Counted from the first letter of the stretch, positions 35,101 to 47,756 are shown. The stretch: DNA of 64,000 bases from Chamaecyparis obtusa (GCA_027943335.1 BSBK01007034.1:62001-126000); one strand, 5' to 3'. Program-made: numbers and translations. The notes: a model not told the origin generated them from the letters alone.

Positions 35101-36424
35101 CCAGCAGTCTTGCTTGACTATTCATGAATTCAACCTTGAAACTAGTGTTGATTAGCTGTGCTACACTTAGAAGATTATGTTTTAGTCCTTCAACCCAATA
35201 ATCATTATCACATATGAGTTCTTTGGTTAATGAGATTCTTCGTTTTCCTTTTATACAACAAGGTTCATTGTTTCCAAATCTTACATTGCCACTATCACAG
35301 TCTTCTAGGTATTCAAATTTTGTCTTGTCACCAGTCATGTGATGTGAACATCCACTGTCTATTATCCATATATCATCTTTTCTTATATGAGAAATAAGTG
35401 CCATCTTATCTTCATCATCATCAGATTCATCTTTTATAGCAATAAAGACAATTTCTTCTTCACTATCATCAAAATCTTTAGCCATAAAACATGTTTTCTT
35501 ACCTTTATCCTTGAATGATTTGAAATTCTTTTTGCCATAGTACTTGTGACCTCTCTTCTCTTCCTTGGCCTGCTTGTTTGGGCACCTAGCTGCAATATGT
35601 CCAATTTCTTCACATGAAAAATAGATTAAAGGAGTTTTACCTTTATATTTACCTTTCCCTTTAGAGTACTTCTTTGCAAGTAGTGCTTCTACAATTTCAA
35701 GATCACTGTCAGAACTTTCTTCTGATACTTCTTCAATTTCTGACTGAACTTCTTTTATTTTCTTGTTATTCTTTAGTGAAACCTTGGCCTCAAATGCTGA
35801 CTCAATATTTTTGGAAACTGGAACATAGTTGTCATAGTTGTCTAATTCAAAGGCTGTCAATCTTCCAACTAAAGCATCCAAAGTTATATTGTGGTTTGTT
35901 TCACATCTTCTTTCTTGAATAGCTAATACTCTTATTGCATAGATAGGGAGTAATGTTCTGAGTACCTTTCTTATAACAGTTTCATCAGAGATTGTTCCTC
36001 CAGAAGCTCTAATTGCACTAACACTTTCTTTGATCCTTTCAACATATTTTGCAATGTTTTCATCTTCTTTCATATTCATCTTATCAAACTGTCCTCTTAG
36101 GCTTTCTGCTTTGGCTCGTTTCACATTTGCATCACCACCATATATTTTCTTTAGTGTGATCCACATTTCATATGCAGTAGTGCATTCTTTAATATCATCA
36201 AATTCTTCATAGCTGAGAGCTGATGCAATGTCTATCATCATGGTGTTATGATTCTTTTTCTCTGCAATGTCTTCAACAGTTAATGCGCCAGTAGGAACTG
36301 TGTATTCTTCATCAATGTATTTGCATCCTAAATCACCAATGGAAGCCAGATGAAGTCTCATGAGACCTTGCCATGCTAAAAAGTTATCTCTGTTGAGCTT
36401 TGGAATTTCTCTCTTGTAAGACAT
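32150..36424 (-). pseudogene. Cop-B gag-pro-int-RT-RNase H polyprotein, nearly open
   Basis: From ATG 36424 (M-S-Y-K-R-E-I-P-K-L), 1,425 codons with stops only at 34538-34540 (TAG, glutamine position) and 33515-33517 (TAA). Order: gag; zinc knuckle Y-F-S-C-x4-H-x4-C with the first Cys changed to Tyr (near 35610); protease W-I-I-D-S-G-C-S-H-H-M-T-G (near 35350); pre-integrase H-K-R-L-C-H and C-x2-C; integrase core with the first Asp changed to Asn, second Asp kept and Glu changed to Lys (N-G-I-A-K-R-R); a linker with four S-Q-E-E-V/I-Q repeats (about 33900-34010); RT with F-V-D-D-T-I-F (near 33100); RNase H with A-E-Y-V-A-A; and an I-F-T-K-P-L ending. Two of three integrase catalytic residues are lost, so it cannot integrate by itself. 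Confidence 0.95.
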
Positions 36425-36472
36425 CCTGATCTTTAGCTTAGGTCCTTGAAACCCTTCCTGCAAGCACCAAAT

Positions 36473-36484
36473 GCTCTGATACCA
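36473..36484 (-). other. Cop-B primer-binding site
   Basis: Minus-strand TGGTATCAGAGC, an exact complement of the plant initiator-Met tRNA 3' end as used by Copia elements, 2 nt from the LTR. Confidence 0.93.
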
Positions 36485-36486
36485 AT

Positions 36487-37663
36487 TGATGGAATATGGA
36501 TGAAGTGACTGAGAGGGGGGGGTGAATCAGTCAACCATAAAACACTTCATCAATTATTTCTTTCCAGATCCCTTAGGATATCTTAATGAATATTATCTGT
36601 TAAACACTCGGTAAATAGATTGCAGTAACTTTGTAGATGCAGAAAGTATTAGAAAAATTATCTTTAGATATTCATCAGCACTTGTATATGATTAAGATAA
36701 CTATTAAGAACACAAGAGACACAGAATTTAATGTGGAAACCCAATATGGGAAAAACCACCAATGTATCTAGATACTGATTTTCACTTTTCTGAAGTGATG
36801 CCCGGTTAGAAGCCAACCCAATAAAAGGTTACAAAACACACTGTTAGGTGTGACCTTGTTAGAGGATTTAATCACCCTGCTAGGAGTGGCCTGGTAAGAG
36901 GTCTTGAAAACAATTCAATGGAATTGTCACCTTATTAGAGGATTTACAATATGGTTGTTAAACCAACTCGGTTAAGAGATTTAGAATTCACTGTTACAAT
37001 GATAAAAAGGTAACAATGAAAATGACCTGTATAATAATGCAACTGCCTTGCTGATTACAGATCTCTATTCTGTATAAGTGTGATCCTTCCTAATCGAATA
37101 TATCTCTACTGCTCCTCAAGGATATCTGGTCATCCTTCACAATTTTGTACACACCTTTCCTACCTTTCTTCTATATATCTTCTTCTATTTTTTTAAATTT
37201 TTTTTTCACATTTGACCTTTTATTTATATGATTTTAGATTTGTCAAATCGGCATTACTTAGTATAATAGTCGGCTGAATTAAGAAAACTTTATTTGCAAA
37301 GATCCTTCAAGGGCCGACAGTGCTCGGTGACCATAACTTTCTACAATCTTTCAGAGACCGAGGGAACTCGGTAAACACTGATAATCCTTTTTCTTCGATA
37401 ACTGACTGAACTCGGTAGATGCTAACTTTTCTTTGACAACCGACTGAACTCGGTAAACACTAAATTTCCTTTGATAATTGAGTGAACTCGGTAGACATTG
37501 ATTTTTCTTTGATAGCCGAGTGAACTCGGTAAGCACTAATTTTACTGCCAGGCAAACCGACTAAGCTCGGTAGGTACTAATTTTTGTGGACTATGACATT
37601 ATGTGACATTAAAGACAATACATAGTTTGAGTAGCAATTTTCTTCAAACAATTGTTTCCAACA
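36487..37663 (-). repeat. Cop-B 5' LTR
   Basis: Same length and edges as the 3' LTR. It carries two ACCGAC boxes (37439-37444 and 37556-37561) in its U3 repeats. Confidence 0.95.
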
Positions 37664-37666
37664 ACA

Positions 37667-37683
37667 TTAGGCCCCCACTTTAG
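37667..37683 (-). other. Gyp-G polypurine tract
   Basis: Minus-strand ctaaagtgggggcctaa, originally next to the Gyp-G 3' LTR start and now separated from it by Cop-B. Confidence 0.65.
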
Positions 37684-38905
37684 AGGGAGTATGGAAATTG
37701 AACATACTCACAGTAAAGTTAGAAGAAAGATTCCAGTGGATCGCAATGAGATAGAACATCACTTAGTTAAGGACATGAGCCCACAGGCCAAGGATTCTAA
37801 CTTGACATACAGGCATGAGGGTATGAAAACAAAGAGAAAAATAAAGACAAAACTAAAAAACACAAAAAAAGGGGGGGTTAGTACAAAAACAAACCCAAAT
37901 CAACTAGCAAAGGAAACCTTGCTAAGAAATGCTTCCTATACTAATATCATATTTGGAAAGCTATCATAAAAGCATAAATAACTACATAAGAAAGAAAAGA
38001 GAAACACTATAAACATAACTTCATAATCTTATCCTAGTAGCATGAAAGAGAAAGAGAGAAAAGAGAGAGAGTGATTACCTTGCCCAGTAAGATGCCCACC
38101 TTACCGTGAATCACCAAGGAGGGAGAGCCCAACATGTAGCCAAACCTGATAGTTCACCCATAAACTATGCTTTGTAGTTGTAATGCATATTTTGATGGCT
38201 TTTGTAGTACCCATAGATCCACATTCTTGTATCACTATGGAATATAAAATGCATGTCTCTTCAAGATTTAACAACTTATGTGCATTACCTTCCGAGGATT
38301 TAGCATATTTGAAATTGAAAATGTTTGTCTCTTTAGGATTTAGCAACTTATGTGCATTACCTTATGAGGATTTAGCATGTTTGAAATTGAAAATGCGTGT
38401 CTCTTCAAGATTTAGCAACTTATGTGTGTTACCTTCTGAGGATTTAGCATGTAAACTATAGTATAAGGAAGACCCTATATATGCCCCCTCCTTATCGTGG
38501 CTACCTAATAGATAGGATAAGGAAGAGAAGGAGGATACCTACTTCACAAATTAAGGAGATATCCTATTAACAACAATGTACACTATATTCATAGAAAAGA
38601 GTATTGACCCTTACATCAAAGAACATAGATAATCGTGAAAAAGGATATGCCACTTGTGGAAAAAGGATCCTAAAAAAGAAAGAGATATTATCAAAAAGAC
38701 CCCCACCATAGAGGAGTTCTTTGGATAAAATATCATCTTTCAAAGAAAAGTAAAAAGGGATCAAAGATTCAATCATCAAGCCCCCTAAGATCAAGAGGAA
38801 GAGGAATCTTAGAACAAAGGAAGAAAACTCTAACCCCAAAGCAAGGGAAAGAGTTTATAAAGAACATAATTTGAAAAATAAAGAAGAGGTGATGACCTAT
38901 GACAA
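37684..38905 (-). other. Gyp-G 3' interior, non-coding
   Basis: No gene I can support. 37850-37880 is A-rich followed by G7. Minus-strand open frames (for example 38567-38839, very hydrophobic) show no recognisable domain and may be chance. It holds the 72-bp repeats listed separately and ends where D begins. Confidence 0.5.
38250..38461. repeat. Three 72-bp tandem repeats
   Basis: gtctcttcaagatttagcaa-like starts at 38255, 38327 and 38399, a 72-bp period (a multiple of three), each with gaggatttagca and gaaattgaaaatg. Open on the plus strand, but the element runs on the minus strand, so coding is doubtful. Confidence 0.88.
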
Positions 38906-40026
38906 TGATTGGCAAGTTGTCTATACTGAAGTATATGACTAGATATAGTGTTTTCATTATGGCAACAAAGTCATATAGAAGTTTGGAGTCAATGCACTTA
39001 GTGTAAACATCATAATTCAGTTAAGTGTTAAAGACCGAACAGTGTATAGAGTTCCTACAGCTCAGAGCATCAGCGCACATGTGTAAGGATAAATTATGGT
39101 ATGTTCCCTGGAAGTTAAGTTTGTTAGAGTATACTTATTCTTATTCTATGAGCACATAAGTAGATATGAAAAGATGTGAAAGTTACAGTCAGTTGAAGTT
39201 GCACAGCCAGTGTGTGCCAGCAGAGAACAGAGCATGGAGCTCACAGTTAGCATTTTGGTTTGTGATTGTAATGTAATATTGTAAAGGTCATGTACCTATT
39301 GTATTTAGGTTTTTGACATGTTTATATGTTTAATTGTAAGTATGCTTAAGCTAATTAATTTGGAAGTGTTGTTTGTAATTAGTTATAGGGCCTACCTATT
39401 TATGTATTTTGTATGAGCATATAAATATAAGGTGCACCCATTGTATTCAATATGGAAGTTGTAATAGAGTTGTGATAAGTAGAGCAGAGGTATGCAAAGA
39501 CAACATAAGATGTATTAGAGATTTTCTAAAGGTCAAAGCATTAGCACACCAAAGGAACTAATCAGACAAGCAGTGTCAAGTAACAGTTCATCAGCAGATA
39601 TAGTGTGTATCTGAATTCAGGAGGTTGTAGCCTTCATCATTTGAGCAGTGAGCTCTAGGATAGTGAGTCAACTCCCCTAATAGGGATCATTGTAAAAGAC
39701 TCCTAATAGGGTCCAACCCTTAACAAGGTCTACTATACTTAAAGCATTGTAAAGCTACTCCTAATAGGGTAAAGGATCTTCTAACAAGGATCACAAAACA
39801 TTAGTGCAGATTATTAGTGGGTATCAATTCCCACCAGGGTTTTTACCTATTTGGGTTTCCCCATAACCATATTGGTGTCATGTGTTGATTTCATGTTTCA
39901 TGTTTATGTGAATGTTTAATTCAGTACTTAAGCATTTAAGTTCAACATAAAGATTAAAGTAAAAAGTTAAAATACATTGAACACTGATTCAGCTCCCCCC
40001 CCTCCTCAATGTTCCCATTCCTAACA
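38906..40026 (+). repeat. D 5' LTR
   Basis: Starts tgattggcaag (tgttggaaag in the partner) and ends cattcctaaca. TATAAATA at 39420-39427. The pyrimidine motif near the inner end reads ctgattcagctcccccccc. Confidence 0.88.
39420..39427 (+). promoter_or_regulatory. Putative TATA box of the D LTR
   Basis: TATAAATA in mid-LTR, followed by taaggtgc. The 3' LTR copy has CATAAATA at the matching place. Confidence 0.5.
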
Positions 40027-40028
40027 AT

Positions 40029-40040
40029 TAGTATCAAATC
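40029..40040 (+). other. D primer-binding site, degraded
   Basis: tagtatcaaatc next to the LTR matches TGGTATCAGAGC except for three G-to-A or C-to-T changes. Confidence 0.65.
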
Positions 40041-40082
40041 TCTAGTCCTGAGCATAGAAGTTTAACCACTTGAGGAGATCAT

Positions 40083-40916
40083 GGACAAAACATAAATGAA
40101 ACATCCAAAGAAAAACATGAAGAGGTTGATGATAAGATGACTAATAATTAGGTCAAAGAAAACCTTCAGCTAAATGAAGAACTAAGGCAAGCGAACATGG
40201 AAATCTTGGAGCTAAGGAATAGAAAATAAATTTTGGAGTCTGAATTGAAAAAGGAAAAGGATCATATTGACAAGTTACACACCAGTGCTGAGTTGGTAGA
40301 ATCATAGTTGTATGCAGGAAGAATCAAAGGAGACACTAGCTATATTGGTTACAATGAAGCACAAAATTAGATGGACAATATGCGAGCAAGAAAGGATTCA
40401 CAAAAGAACTCTACAGATATTGAGAAGACTAAAGATCAAACCATAGATAATGGTGGACCACCCAAGAATGAGTGCAAGCAAGATGAACGCACCTATTTTT
40501 CTTGTAACAAGCATGGACACATTGCGAGGAACTGTACAGAGGTAAAACCTTTTAATGGTTACTATTATTCATGAAACAAGTTTGGTCATAAAGCTATGAA
40601 TTGCAAGACTAGTAAAAAGAATAGATTTCAGCAAGATCAAAGAAATCAAAGTCAGACAAATGTAAGAAGTTCTCAGAATGTTACATGCCAGATATGTAAC
40701 TATATTGGTCACACAACAAAGCAATGTAGAATGGTGACTCATGTCAATGCTCCAAAGAATATAAGACCTCCAGTCATTTGTCACTCCTATAACAAGGCTA
40801 GACACATCTCAAGGTTCTATAGATCAAGGACGCATGGTCAGGAAAGCCCTAAAAAGGCCGAAGAACCAGTTTTGGATCCTAAAGCAGAAGTCAAGTTTGT
40901 GAAAGCCTCAGCATGA
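40083..40916 (+). pseudogene. D ORF1: coiled coil plus four CCHC knuckles
   Basis: Frame 3 reads about 278 codons with stops in the first third and one in a knuckle. The start codon is lost in this frame; an ATG at 40081 is out of phase. The N-terminal part (E-N-L-Q-L-N-E-E-L-R-Q-A-N) has coiled-coil character. Then come four knuckles: Y-F-S-C-N-K-H-G-H-x4-C (first Cys lost), Y-Y-S-stop-N-K-F-G-H-x4-C (second Cys now TGA), C-Q-I-C-N-Y-I-G-H-x4-C (intact, near 40687) and C-H-S-Y...H...Y (degraded, near 40780). The same plan occurs in F. A gag-like RNA-binding role is inferred. Confidence 0.75.
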
Positions 40917-41361
40917 TTTGGTCAAAGAAAAAGAAGGATGCAAGTGATAAGAATGTATTGGATGCATCCCTAGTGGATGCACCCTTAGAGTATGCACCTT
41001 TGGAATTAAGCTTTTGGAGTGTATAGGAACCTTTGGCAAAAGTGCACATGTTGATTCTTAGTAGAGCTCAACTTTGAAAATTTGAAGTGACAGCTTGGTT
41101 TACGCAACATGCATTAATGGTATATTTTTCACTTTTAAAGTACATAGAAGTTATTTGATTGCTCATTGCATTCAAATTTAGAGTGATAGAGAGTAGAAGG
41201 ATCCTTGGAAGTTGGTGTGAAGTCTTGGTGATTGATCTATCAAAGATTTATTGCAGTTATCGGTGCATTTGATTGGTTGCATAAACCCTAGCTCATTGTG
41301 CCGATTCGAAAGTCATCAAATTATCTCTAAGTTTAGTTGGTAAGTGATTAACAAGTAATTC

Positions 41362-42373
41362 ATGGCCACTCCCATTATTTATGATGTCGTTGAGAAGAAA
41401 ATATATGTTTTCAAGAGGCACCCATTTAAATCCACCCTAGATGATTTAGAGGGATCTTTTTCCTACACGCCTATGGGCATCATGCATGTGGAAGACATAA
41501 GGGCTTACATCTACTATAAGAAAGAACATGTTGGACTAGACAAGTTAAGGGCACACATGGATACCATGTTGAAACATGATAAAACATTCATGGATGAATA
41601 TGCCAAATGGAATGGTCACCCTATTGTTGAGTATGCTATGGCATATGAATTTTATGACACAGAATGGATAAAGATCTTATTGAGTAGAATCCATGATGAC
41701 TTGTTTTGGATTGGAGATGTTCTAGTTAGAATCACAAATGACTTAATTCATGAGATGACAGGCCTCTCTAGAACAGGTGTCATCCTTCCTGTGGGCAAGG
41801 ATGTCAGGAAAATGGTAGAACAAGTATGTAAGTCAAGGAGTGATAGGCATGACATGACCATCAAGCCTATTGAGCAAGCAAACATCAAATTGATGTCAGT
41901 GATATTGGGTTACAGGTTTCATCACACCAGCAAGGTGAATAGTGTGTCTGTGGGAACTATTCTAGTAGTTATCAGGGTTATGAAGGAAGATGGGGAATTC
42001 AACTTGTGTGAGATCTTGCACACACAATTGATAGATAACATCAAGGCCATAAAGCATGACAAAACAAAGATATTCAAGTTTGGGTCCCTAATCATCTACA
42101 TGTACCTTCATATTGTTGGAAAGATATCAAATTTGTACTTGGACAAGTCCATACCCACCATGCCTCAGATATCCAACAAGGCATCCATAGAAAGAGATTA
42201 CATCACTTTGGAATTGAAGACTTTTAGAGCTAAGATGCAAATGAGGTATAGGATTCCAGAAAGCATTGCAGAGAAATATAAGGATATAATATGCTTTATG
42301 GTGGAGACTGATACTACATGTATGGAAGCTATTGAGCCTAGAACTAAGTGGATTCATCCACTTGGGTATGAAG
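41362..42373 (+). pseudogene. D ORF2, part 1 (unassigned protein)
   Basis: ATG 41362 (M-A-T-P-I-I-Y-D-V-V) begins 337 uninterrupted codons up to the Cop-C insertion; the spacer from ORF1 is 445 bp. Near residue 40 is V-E-D-I-R-A-Y-I-Y-Y-K, shared with F. Near residue 130 is I-T-N-D-L-I-H-E-M-T-G-L-S-R-T-G, reminiscent of the I-T-x-x-x-I-x-x-x-T-G-L pattern in plant transposon-associated proteins. I infer a distant relation only. It is mostly alpha-helical in appearance, with no nuclease, polymerase or protease motif. The last residues of the apparent ORF past 42373 are Cop-C LTR. Confidence 0.72.
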
Positions 42374-43574
42374 TGTTAGGAATGAATGCTAAATCCTTTG
42401 GTAGTCATTCTGTAGCCGTGGTTGTTGCATTCATGACTATGATTGTCATTGATGTCAACATAGTGATATTCTAGAGTTTAGCAGAGAAGCAGGCACAGTT
42501 GTGTTTTGCACACATGTTATATTGTAGATTGAGTTATGTGCATTTGATGATATTTTCTTTGGTGTGTTATTAGCCTATGGTTAATAGCACAAAAAGAAAT
42601 TCATTTATTCATGAAAGTTATAAGTATTTTGGTGGAAGCAGTATTCTAGCAGTATTCCTAAGTAGTGGTTTTTGGTAATCAGAGGATATCTTCTAATCAG
42701 GATGGAATCTGATTCTACGTATTTAAAGGTAATTTTGAGACTCATTGGTGGTGATGTGGTTCATAGTGCAAACTTTGAGGTCACACGATTGGAAAGTTAT
42801 TGTATCTAGAAGCTGAAAATTTTATGTAATTTTGGTGTAGCGTGTTGAAATCATTATTTTGTATTTGCATGCCAACTCATTTGTAATTATTTGAGTGTGG
42901 TATAAAGGAAGGAATGTTTTCCTTGTTATAATATTGGATTGTAATAGTTGTGATATGAAATTGTGAAAGTTGTGATGCGAATGTATGCATGAAGTGAAAA
43001 AAAGAGCTAATTCAGTGATGAAGACTTGTGACTTGTAGAGATTTGGATTTGTGATCTTGTGTAGTAGAGAGTGTGGTTTTGGCATAGTGTGAAGGAGGTA
43101 ACATATCTCATATTATTCTATTGAATAATCCTAAGATCTATTGAACAGTGAGTTCAGAGATCTTGCCTTGAAGCTGTTTGGGCAGTGGGTCCTTTTGTCT
43201 TCCATAACTCCTAATAGGGTTAGAATTTTTTAACAGGGATTCAAAATCTCCTAATAGAGATTCATATGTACTTAATGTATTTCATAAGACTCCTAGCAGG
43301 GTCCATCCTTTCACAAGGAACTTTCATATTAGTACATCATTTTGTGGGCATCATTCCCACCGGGGTTTACTCTTTGATCAAGAGGTTCCCTAGTTAACAT
43401 ATATTGTGTTATTGTGTCATTGTGTATGATTATCTTTCTATGGTTGGTTACTCCATTGATTATATGGTTTAAAGCTTTTGAAGTTGATATTGAAGTTGAT
43501 AAATGGTTTAATTATTATATAACTGATTCACTCCCCCCCCTCTCAGTTATCTTGGGGATCTTTACTTTCTAACA
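42374..43574 (+). repeat. Cop-C 5' LTR
   Basis: Starts tgttaggaatgaatgc and ends ctttctaaca. TATAAA at 42901-42906. It contains the U3 arm ttgtcattgatgtcaac and the C8 motif near the inner end. Confidence 0.95.
42901..42906 (+). promoter_or_regulatory. Putative TATA box of the Cop-C LTR
   Basis: TATAAA in gtgtggtataaaggaagg, conserved in the other LTR at 48658-48663. Confidence 0.55.
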
Positions 43575-43576
43575 AT

Positions 43577-43588
43577 TGGTATTAGAGC
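43577..43588 (+). other. Cop-C primer-binding site
   Basis: TGGTATTAGAGC, one C-to-T change from the initiator-Met complement, 2 nt inside the LTR. Confidence 0.9.
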
Positions 43589-43630
43589 AGCAGGTCCTTG
43601 AAAGAGAAGGTTAACAACTTAAGGAGATCC

Positions 43631-46600
43631 ATGGTGAATTTTAGGAAAGAAAGCCCTAAGTTTGATGGAGTAAATTTTGACAGCTGGAAAGAAAAGATGA
43701 AGACACATCTCTTGTGTTTAGGACCGAGTTATTGGTTGATTACAAAGAATGAAAGGACTATAATTGAAGAAGACAATCTTGAAACAAGTTCTAAATATGA
43801 GGTAGATCTATTCATGTGTAACATACTTGAAAGAGAAGCACTTTTACCAGCACTTCTAGAGAATGAATACAGTTAGGTAAAAGGTTTAAATAGATCTTAT
43901 GATATTTGGAAAGCTTTACATTCTACTTTTGAAGGTGATGAACATGCAAAGAAAGCTAGGTTACATAATTGGATTTGTGCATTTGAAGACATAAGAATGA
44001 TGGAAGATGAATCTGTTAGAAGCTATATTGGTAGGATGTCAAAAACTGTTGCAGGAATAAAGTCTTGTGGAGGTGAAAAGATAGAGAATGAAGTAATATG
44101 GAATATTTTGAGAACATTGACACCGGTATTCAGGAAGACTACAAAAATGATTGAACAAGTGATACCTTGTACACCAAACTTTTCAAGAGAGACTCTTCTT
44201 GGAAGATTGGAAGTAGCAGAGATGAATTTGAGATTATTAGGAGACTTACCTAGAGTGGAGATAGCATTCAGTGCTCTTAGCATCAGACCTACTTTCTCTA
44301 AAAGTACAAGTGTGAAGGGAGATTATGCCAGTAGTAGCAGATCCAAATCTGATGAAGATAAGAAGATTGAAGAAGGTATTGCCTTGCTTGTGAAAAGAGA
44401 ACCAGATTGTAAGAAAATCTTTAAATGTTGGACATGTCAAGAATATGGTCATTTTGCATCTAAGTGTCCTAAGAGAGTTAAGAAGTATAGGAACAATTTT
44501 AAGCCTAGAAGATCTAATGAATGTTATTATGTAAATGATGAAGAAATTGAAGTAGGAATTGAAAGACATTTGAGTGACAGTGATAATGATAACGTTGATG
44601 ACATAGGATTTGTAGCAATTAAGGAAGAAAATTCTAAATCTGATATTAAAGAAGAAAAAGCCTTAGTTTCCCAAGTTGAAAAGAAAGCTGATTGGATTAT
44701 AGATAGTGGTTATTCACATCATATGACTGGTGATAAAGGAAAGTTCATAAAGTTTAACAATTATGATGGAGGAGTTGTTAGAGTTGGTAACAATGCACCT
44801 TGTTTGATTAAAGGTATAGGATCTATTACTCTTGATGGAAAGACTAATACTGATGATGTTTACTTTGTTGATGGATTGAAACATAATCTTTTGAGTGTTG
44901 GATAGTTAGTGGATAAGGGATATCAAGTTTGGTTTACTAAGAAAACTTGTGTGATAAAGGATAAATATGGAAATCTAATTGGAACTAGATCTAGAACCAG
45001 AGGTAATGTATTTTAGTTGAACCCTACTGAGATGACATGTTTGATGACTAAGATTGATGACAGTTGGTTATGGCACAGAAGGTTTTTTCATACAAACTTT
45101 GATAATATTGTGAAAGTGAGTTCTACACTTGCAGTAAGAGATTTACCTAAGATTATGAAGCCTACTAACATGATTTGCAAGGAATGTGTGATGGCTAAGT
45201 AGAAAAGGAGTTCATTTCCTAGCAAGAAGTTCACATCTATAGAAAAGTTGGAGATTGTTCATATAGACTTGAGTGGTCCTACTAGGACTAGAGGATTCTA
45301 TGGAGAAAGTTATTTTATGATTCTTGTTGATGATTTTACAAGAATGATGTGGATTGCATTTTTGAAAGAAAAATTTGAAGCATTTGATAAGTTTAAGGTC
45401 ATGAAGAATAAAGTTGAGAATGAATCAGGAATGAGGATTAAGTGTTTGAGATCTGATAGAGGTGGAGAATTTACATCTAAAGAGTTTAACACTTTTTGTG
45501 AATTAAATGGTATTAAGAGATAGTTTTCAGCCCCTAGAACACCTAAACAAAATGGTATTGCAAAAAGAAGGAATAGATCAGTGACTGAAGCAGCTAGAGC
45601 TATGTTGTTTGAAGGTGATTTGGCAAAAACATTTTGGAGAGAAGCAGTGAATACAACAATATATACAATGAAGAGAGTAAAAATCAGAGTAGACACAAAT
45701 AAGACACCTTATGAATTGTGGTTTGGACATGCACCCTAAGTTAAGTATTTTAGAATTTTTGGAAGCAAATGTTATATTAAGAGAGATGATGATATAAGAA
45801 AGTTTGATCCTAGAAGTGATGAAGGAATTTTTCTTGGATATTCTTTGAAAAGAAAAGCATATAGATGTTACAATAAGAGAACTAAGACTATTGTTGAAAG
45901 TGAAAATGTAAAAGTTGATGAGAAGTTTAAAATTTAGGAAAGAATGCTTGATTATGAATCTGATGAAGGAACTAACCCTCAGCCTAACATTGAAACTACT
46001 AAACAATTTTTTGAGACTAACAGTGAATTGTTGAATGAAAGTCATGTTGAAGAAAATAAGGAAGAATCTAGAGAAGAATCTATAGTTGAAGAAAGATCAG
46101 TGACTATGACACCTAATAGGTATATATCAAGACATCATCTTATTGAACAAGTGATTGGAAGTTTGGACAGAGGAGTTATGACTAGAAAGAAGGTACATTT
46201 ATGTTTGATTTCTCAAATTGAACCTAAGTCTACTAATGAAGCTTGTGAAGATTAACATTGGATTAAAGCTATGAAAGAAGAATTGGATCAGATTGAAAAG
46301 AACAAGACATGGGAATTGGTCCCTAGACCTAAAGATAAAAATGTAATTGGAACTAAATGGGTATTCAGGAATAAGATGAATGAACAAGGAGAAGTAATTA
46401 GAAACAAAGCAAGATTGGTATGTAAGGGATACTCACAGCAAGAAGGAATTGACTATGAAGAGACTTTTGCCCCTGTGGCAAGACTTGAAGCAGTAAGAAT
46501 ATTTTTGGCTTATGCAGCATTTAAGAAATTCAAAGTGTATCAGATGGATGTGAAGTCAGCATTTCTAAATGGTGAATTAGAAGAATAAGTCTACATTGAG

Positions 46601-47756
46601 CAGCCTGAAGGTTTTCCTTTGACCCAAGAAGGAGACATGGTATGTAAACTAAAGAAAGCATTGTATGGACTAAAGCAAGTACCTAGAACTTGGTATGCTA
46701 GATTGGATAAGTATTTGTTAAAATTGGGATTTACAAAAGGAACAGCTGATAGTAACTTATACACAAAAGAAATTGAGAATGGATTGTTAGTTTTGGTTAT
46801 TTTCTTTGATGACATTATTTTTGGAGGAGAAGATAAAGCTAGTGACAAATTTGCTAATGAAATGAAGATAGAATTTGAAATGAGTATGATTGGAGAAATG
46901 AAATACTTTTTGGGATTATAGATAACACAAAATAAAGATGGTATCTTTGTAAGTCAGACAAAGTACTTGAATGATTTGTTGAAAATATTTGGTATGGAGA
47001 ATTGTAAACTAGTTGGAACACCTATGGTTATAGGACATAAACTATCTAGTAAAGATGAGACACCAGCAGTTGAGCAAAAGAAATAGAGATCCATGATTGG
47101 TGGGTTGCAGTACTTGACACACACTAGACCAGATATACAACATTCAATTGGAATGGTAGCAAGATTTCAAGATGAACCTAGAGAGTCACATTATGCACTA
47201 GTAAAGAGGATATTGAGATATCTTAGAGGCACAATGGACTATGGATTGTGTAATGAAACCTCTGATGATTTTACCCTATGTGCATATACTGATGCTGATT
47301 AGGGAGGTAGCGTTGATGATAAGAAAAGCACTAGTGGTGGAGCCTTTTTTCTTGGAGGAAGATTAGTTTCTTGGTTGAGAAAAAAAGCAGAATTGTATCT
47401 CACAGAGTATAGCAGAAGTAGAATATGTAGCAGCAGCAAACAATTGTAATTAGATAATTTGGATGAAGTAGATGTTGATGGACATTGGAATCAAGTTTGA
47501 TGAGCCTATTGTCATACATTGTGATAATACAAGTACAGTTAGTATGTCTAAGAATCTTGTATTACATTCTAAAACAAAGCATATAGAGATCAAGTATCAT
47601 GTTGTAAGAGAGAAAGTAGCTGAGAAAGAAGTCAGACTGGAGTACATAAGCACAAAGGAGCAGATAGCAGATATATTTACAAAGCCTTTGCCTAAGGATA
47701 CATTTGAGTATCTGAGAGGTATGCTTGGGGTTATTCCCCAACCTACTCTTGAGTAA
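43631..47756 (+). pseudogene. Cop-C gag-pro-int-RT-RNase H polyprotein
   Basis: From ATG 43631 (M-V-N-F-R-K-E-S-P-K-F-D-G) frame 2 runs to about 47380, where an extra base in a run of A shifts the rest to frame 3, ending at 47756. Domains: gag; intact zinc knuckle C-W-T-C...H...C (44428); protease W-I-I-D-S-G-Y (Cys of D-S-G-C changed to Tyr); pre-integrase H-R-R-F-F-H; integrase with first Asp kept (H-I-D-L), second Asp kept and Glu changed to Lys (N-G-I-A-K-R-R); RT with F-F-D-D-I-I-F (V of the F-V-D-D box changed to F, 46803); RNase H; and I-F-T-K-P-L. Stops include 43874, 44903, 45014, 45200, 45521, 45935, 46253, 46586, 46919, 47084 and 47300; most are TAG where the other copies have Gln. 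Confidence 0.95.

Larger units (their letters stand above)
30641..37663 (-). mobile_element. Cop-B: full-length Copia element, youngest-looking in the window
   Basis: Two 1,177-bp LTRs of equal length, perfect TSD acatt (30636-30640 and 37664-37668), iMet primer site, polypurine tract and a 1,425-codon polyprotein frame with only two internal stops. I count eight substitutions in the first ~330 aligned LTR bases, so it is recent on this window's scale, though not brand new. It landed at the boundary of the Gyp-G LTR and its polypurine tract. Confidence 0.96.

Noticed and set aside
35674..35922. 82-residue plus-strand frame
   Set aside because: Antisense of Cop-B gag; no independent support.
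38567..38839. Hydrophobic minus-strand frame as an env gene
   Set aside because: No signal-peptide or fusion-type pattern, AT-rich context, and no related copy in the window to compare.
42374..42474. Apparent C-terminus of D ORF2 running past 42373
   Set aside because: This is Cop-C LTR sequence; the same text opens the other LTR at 48131.
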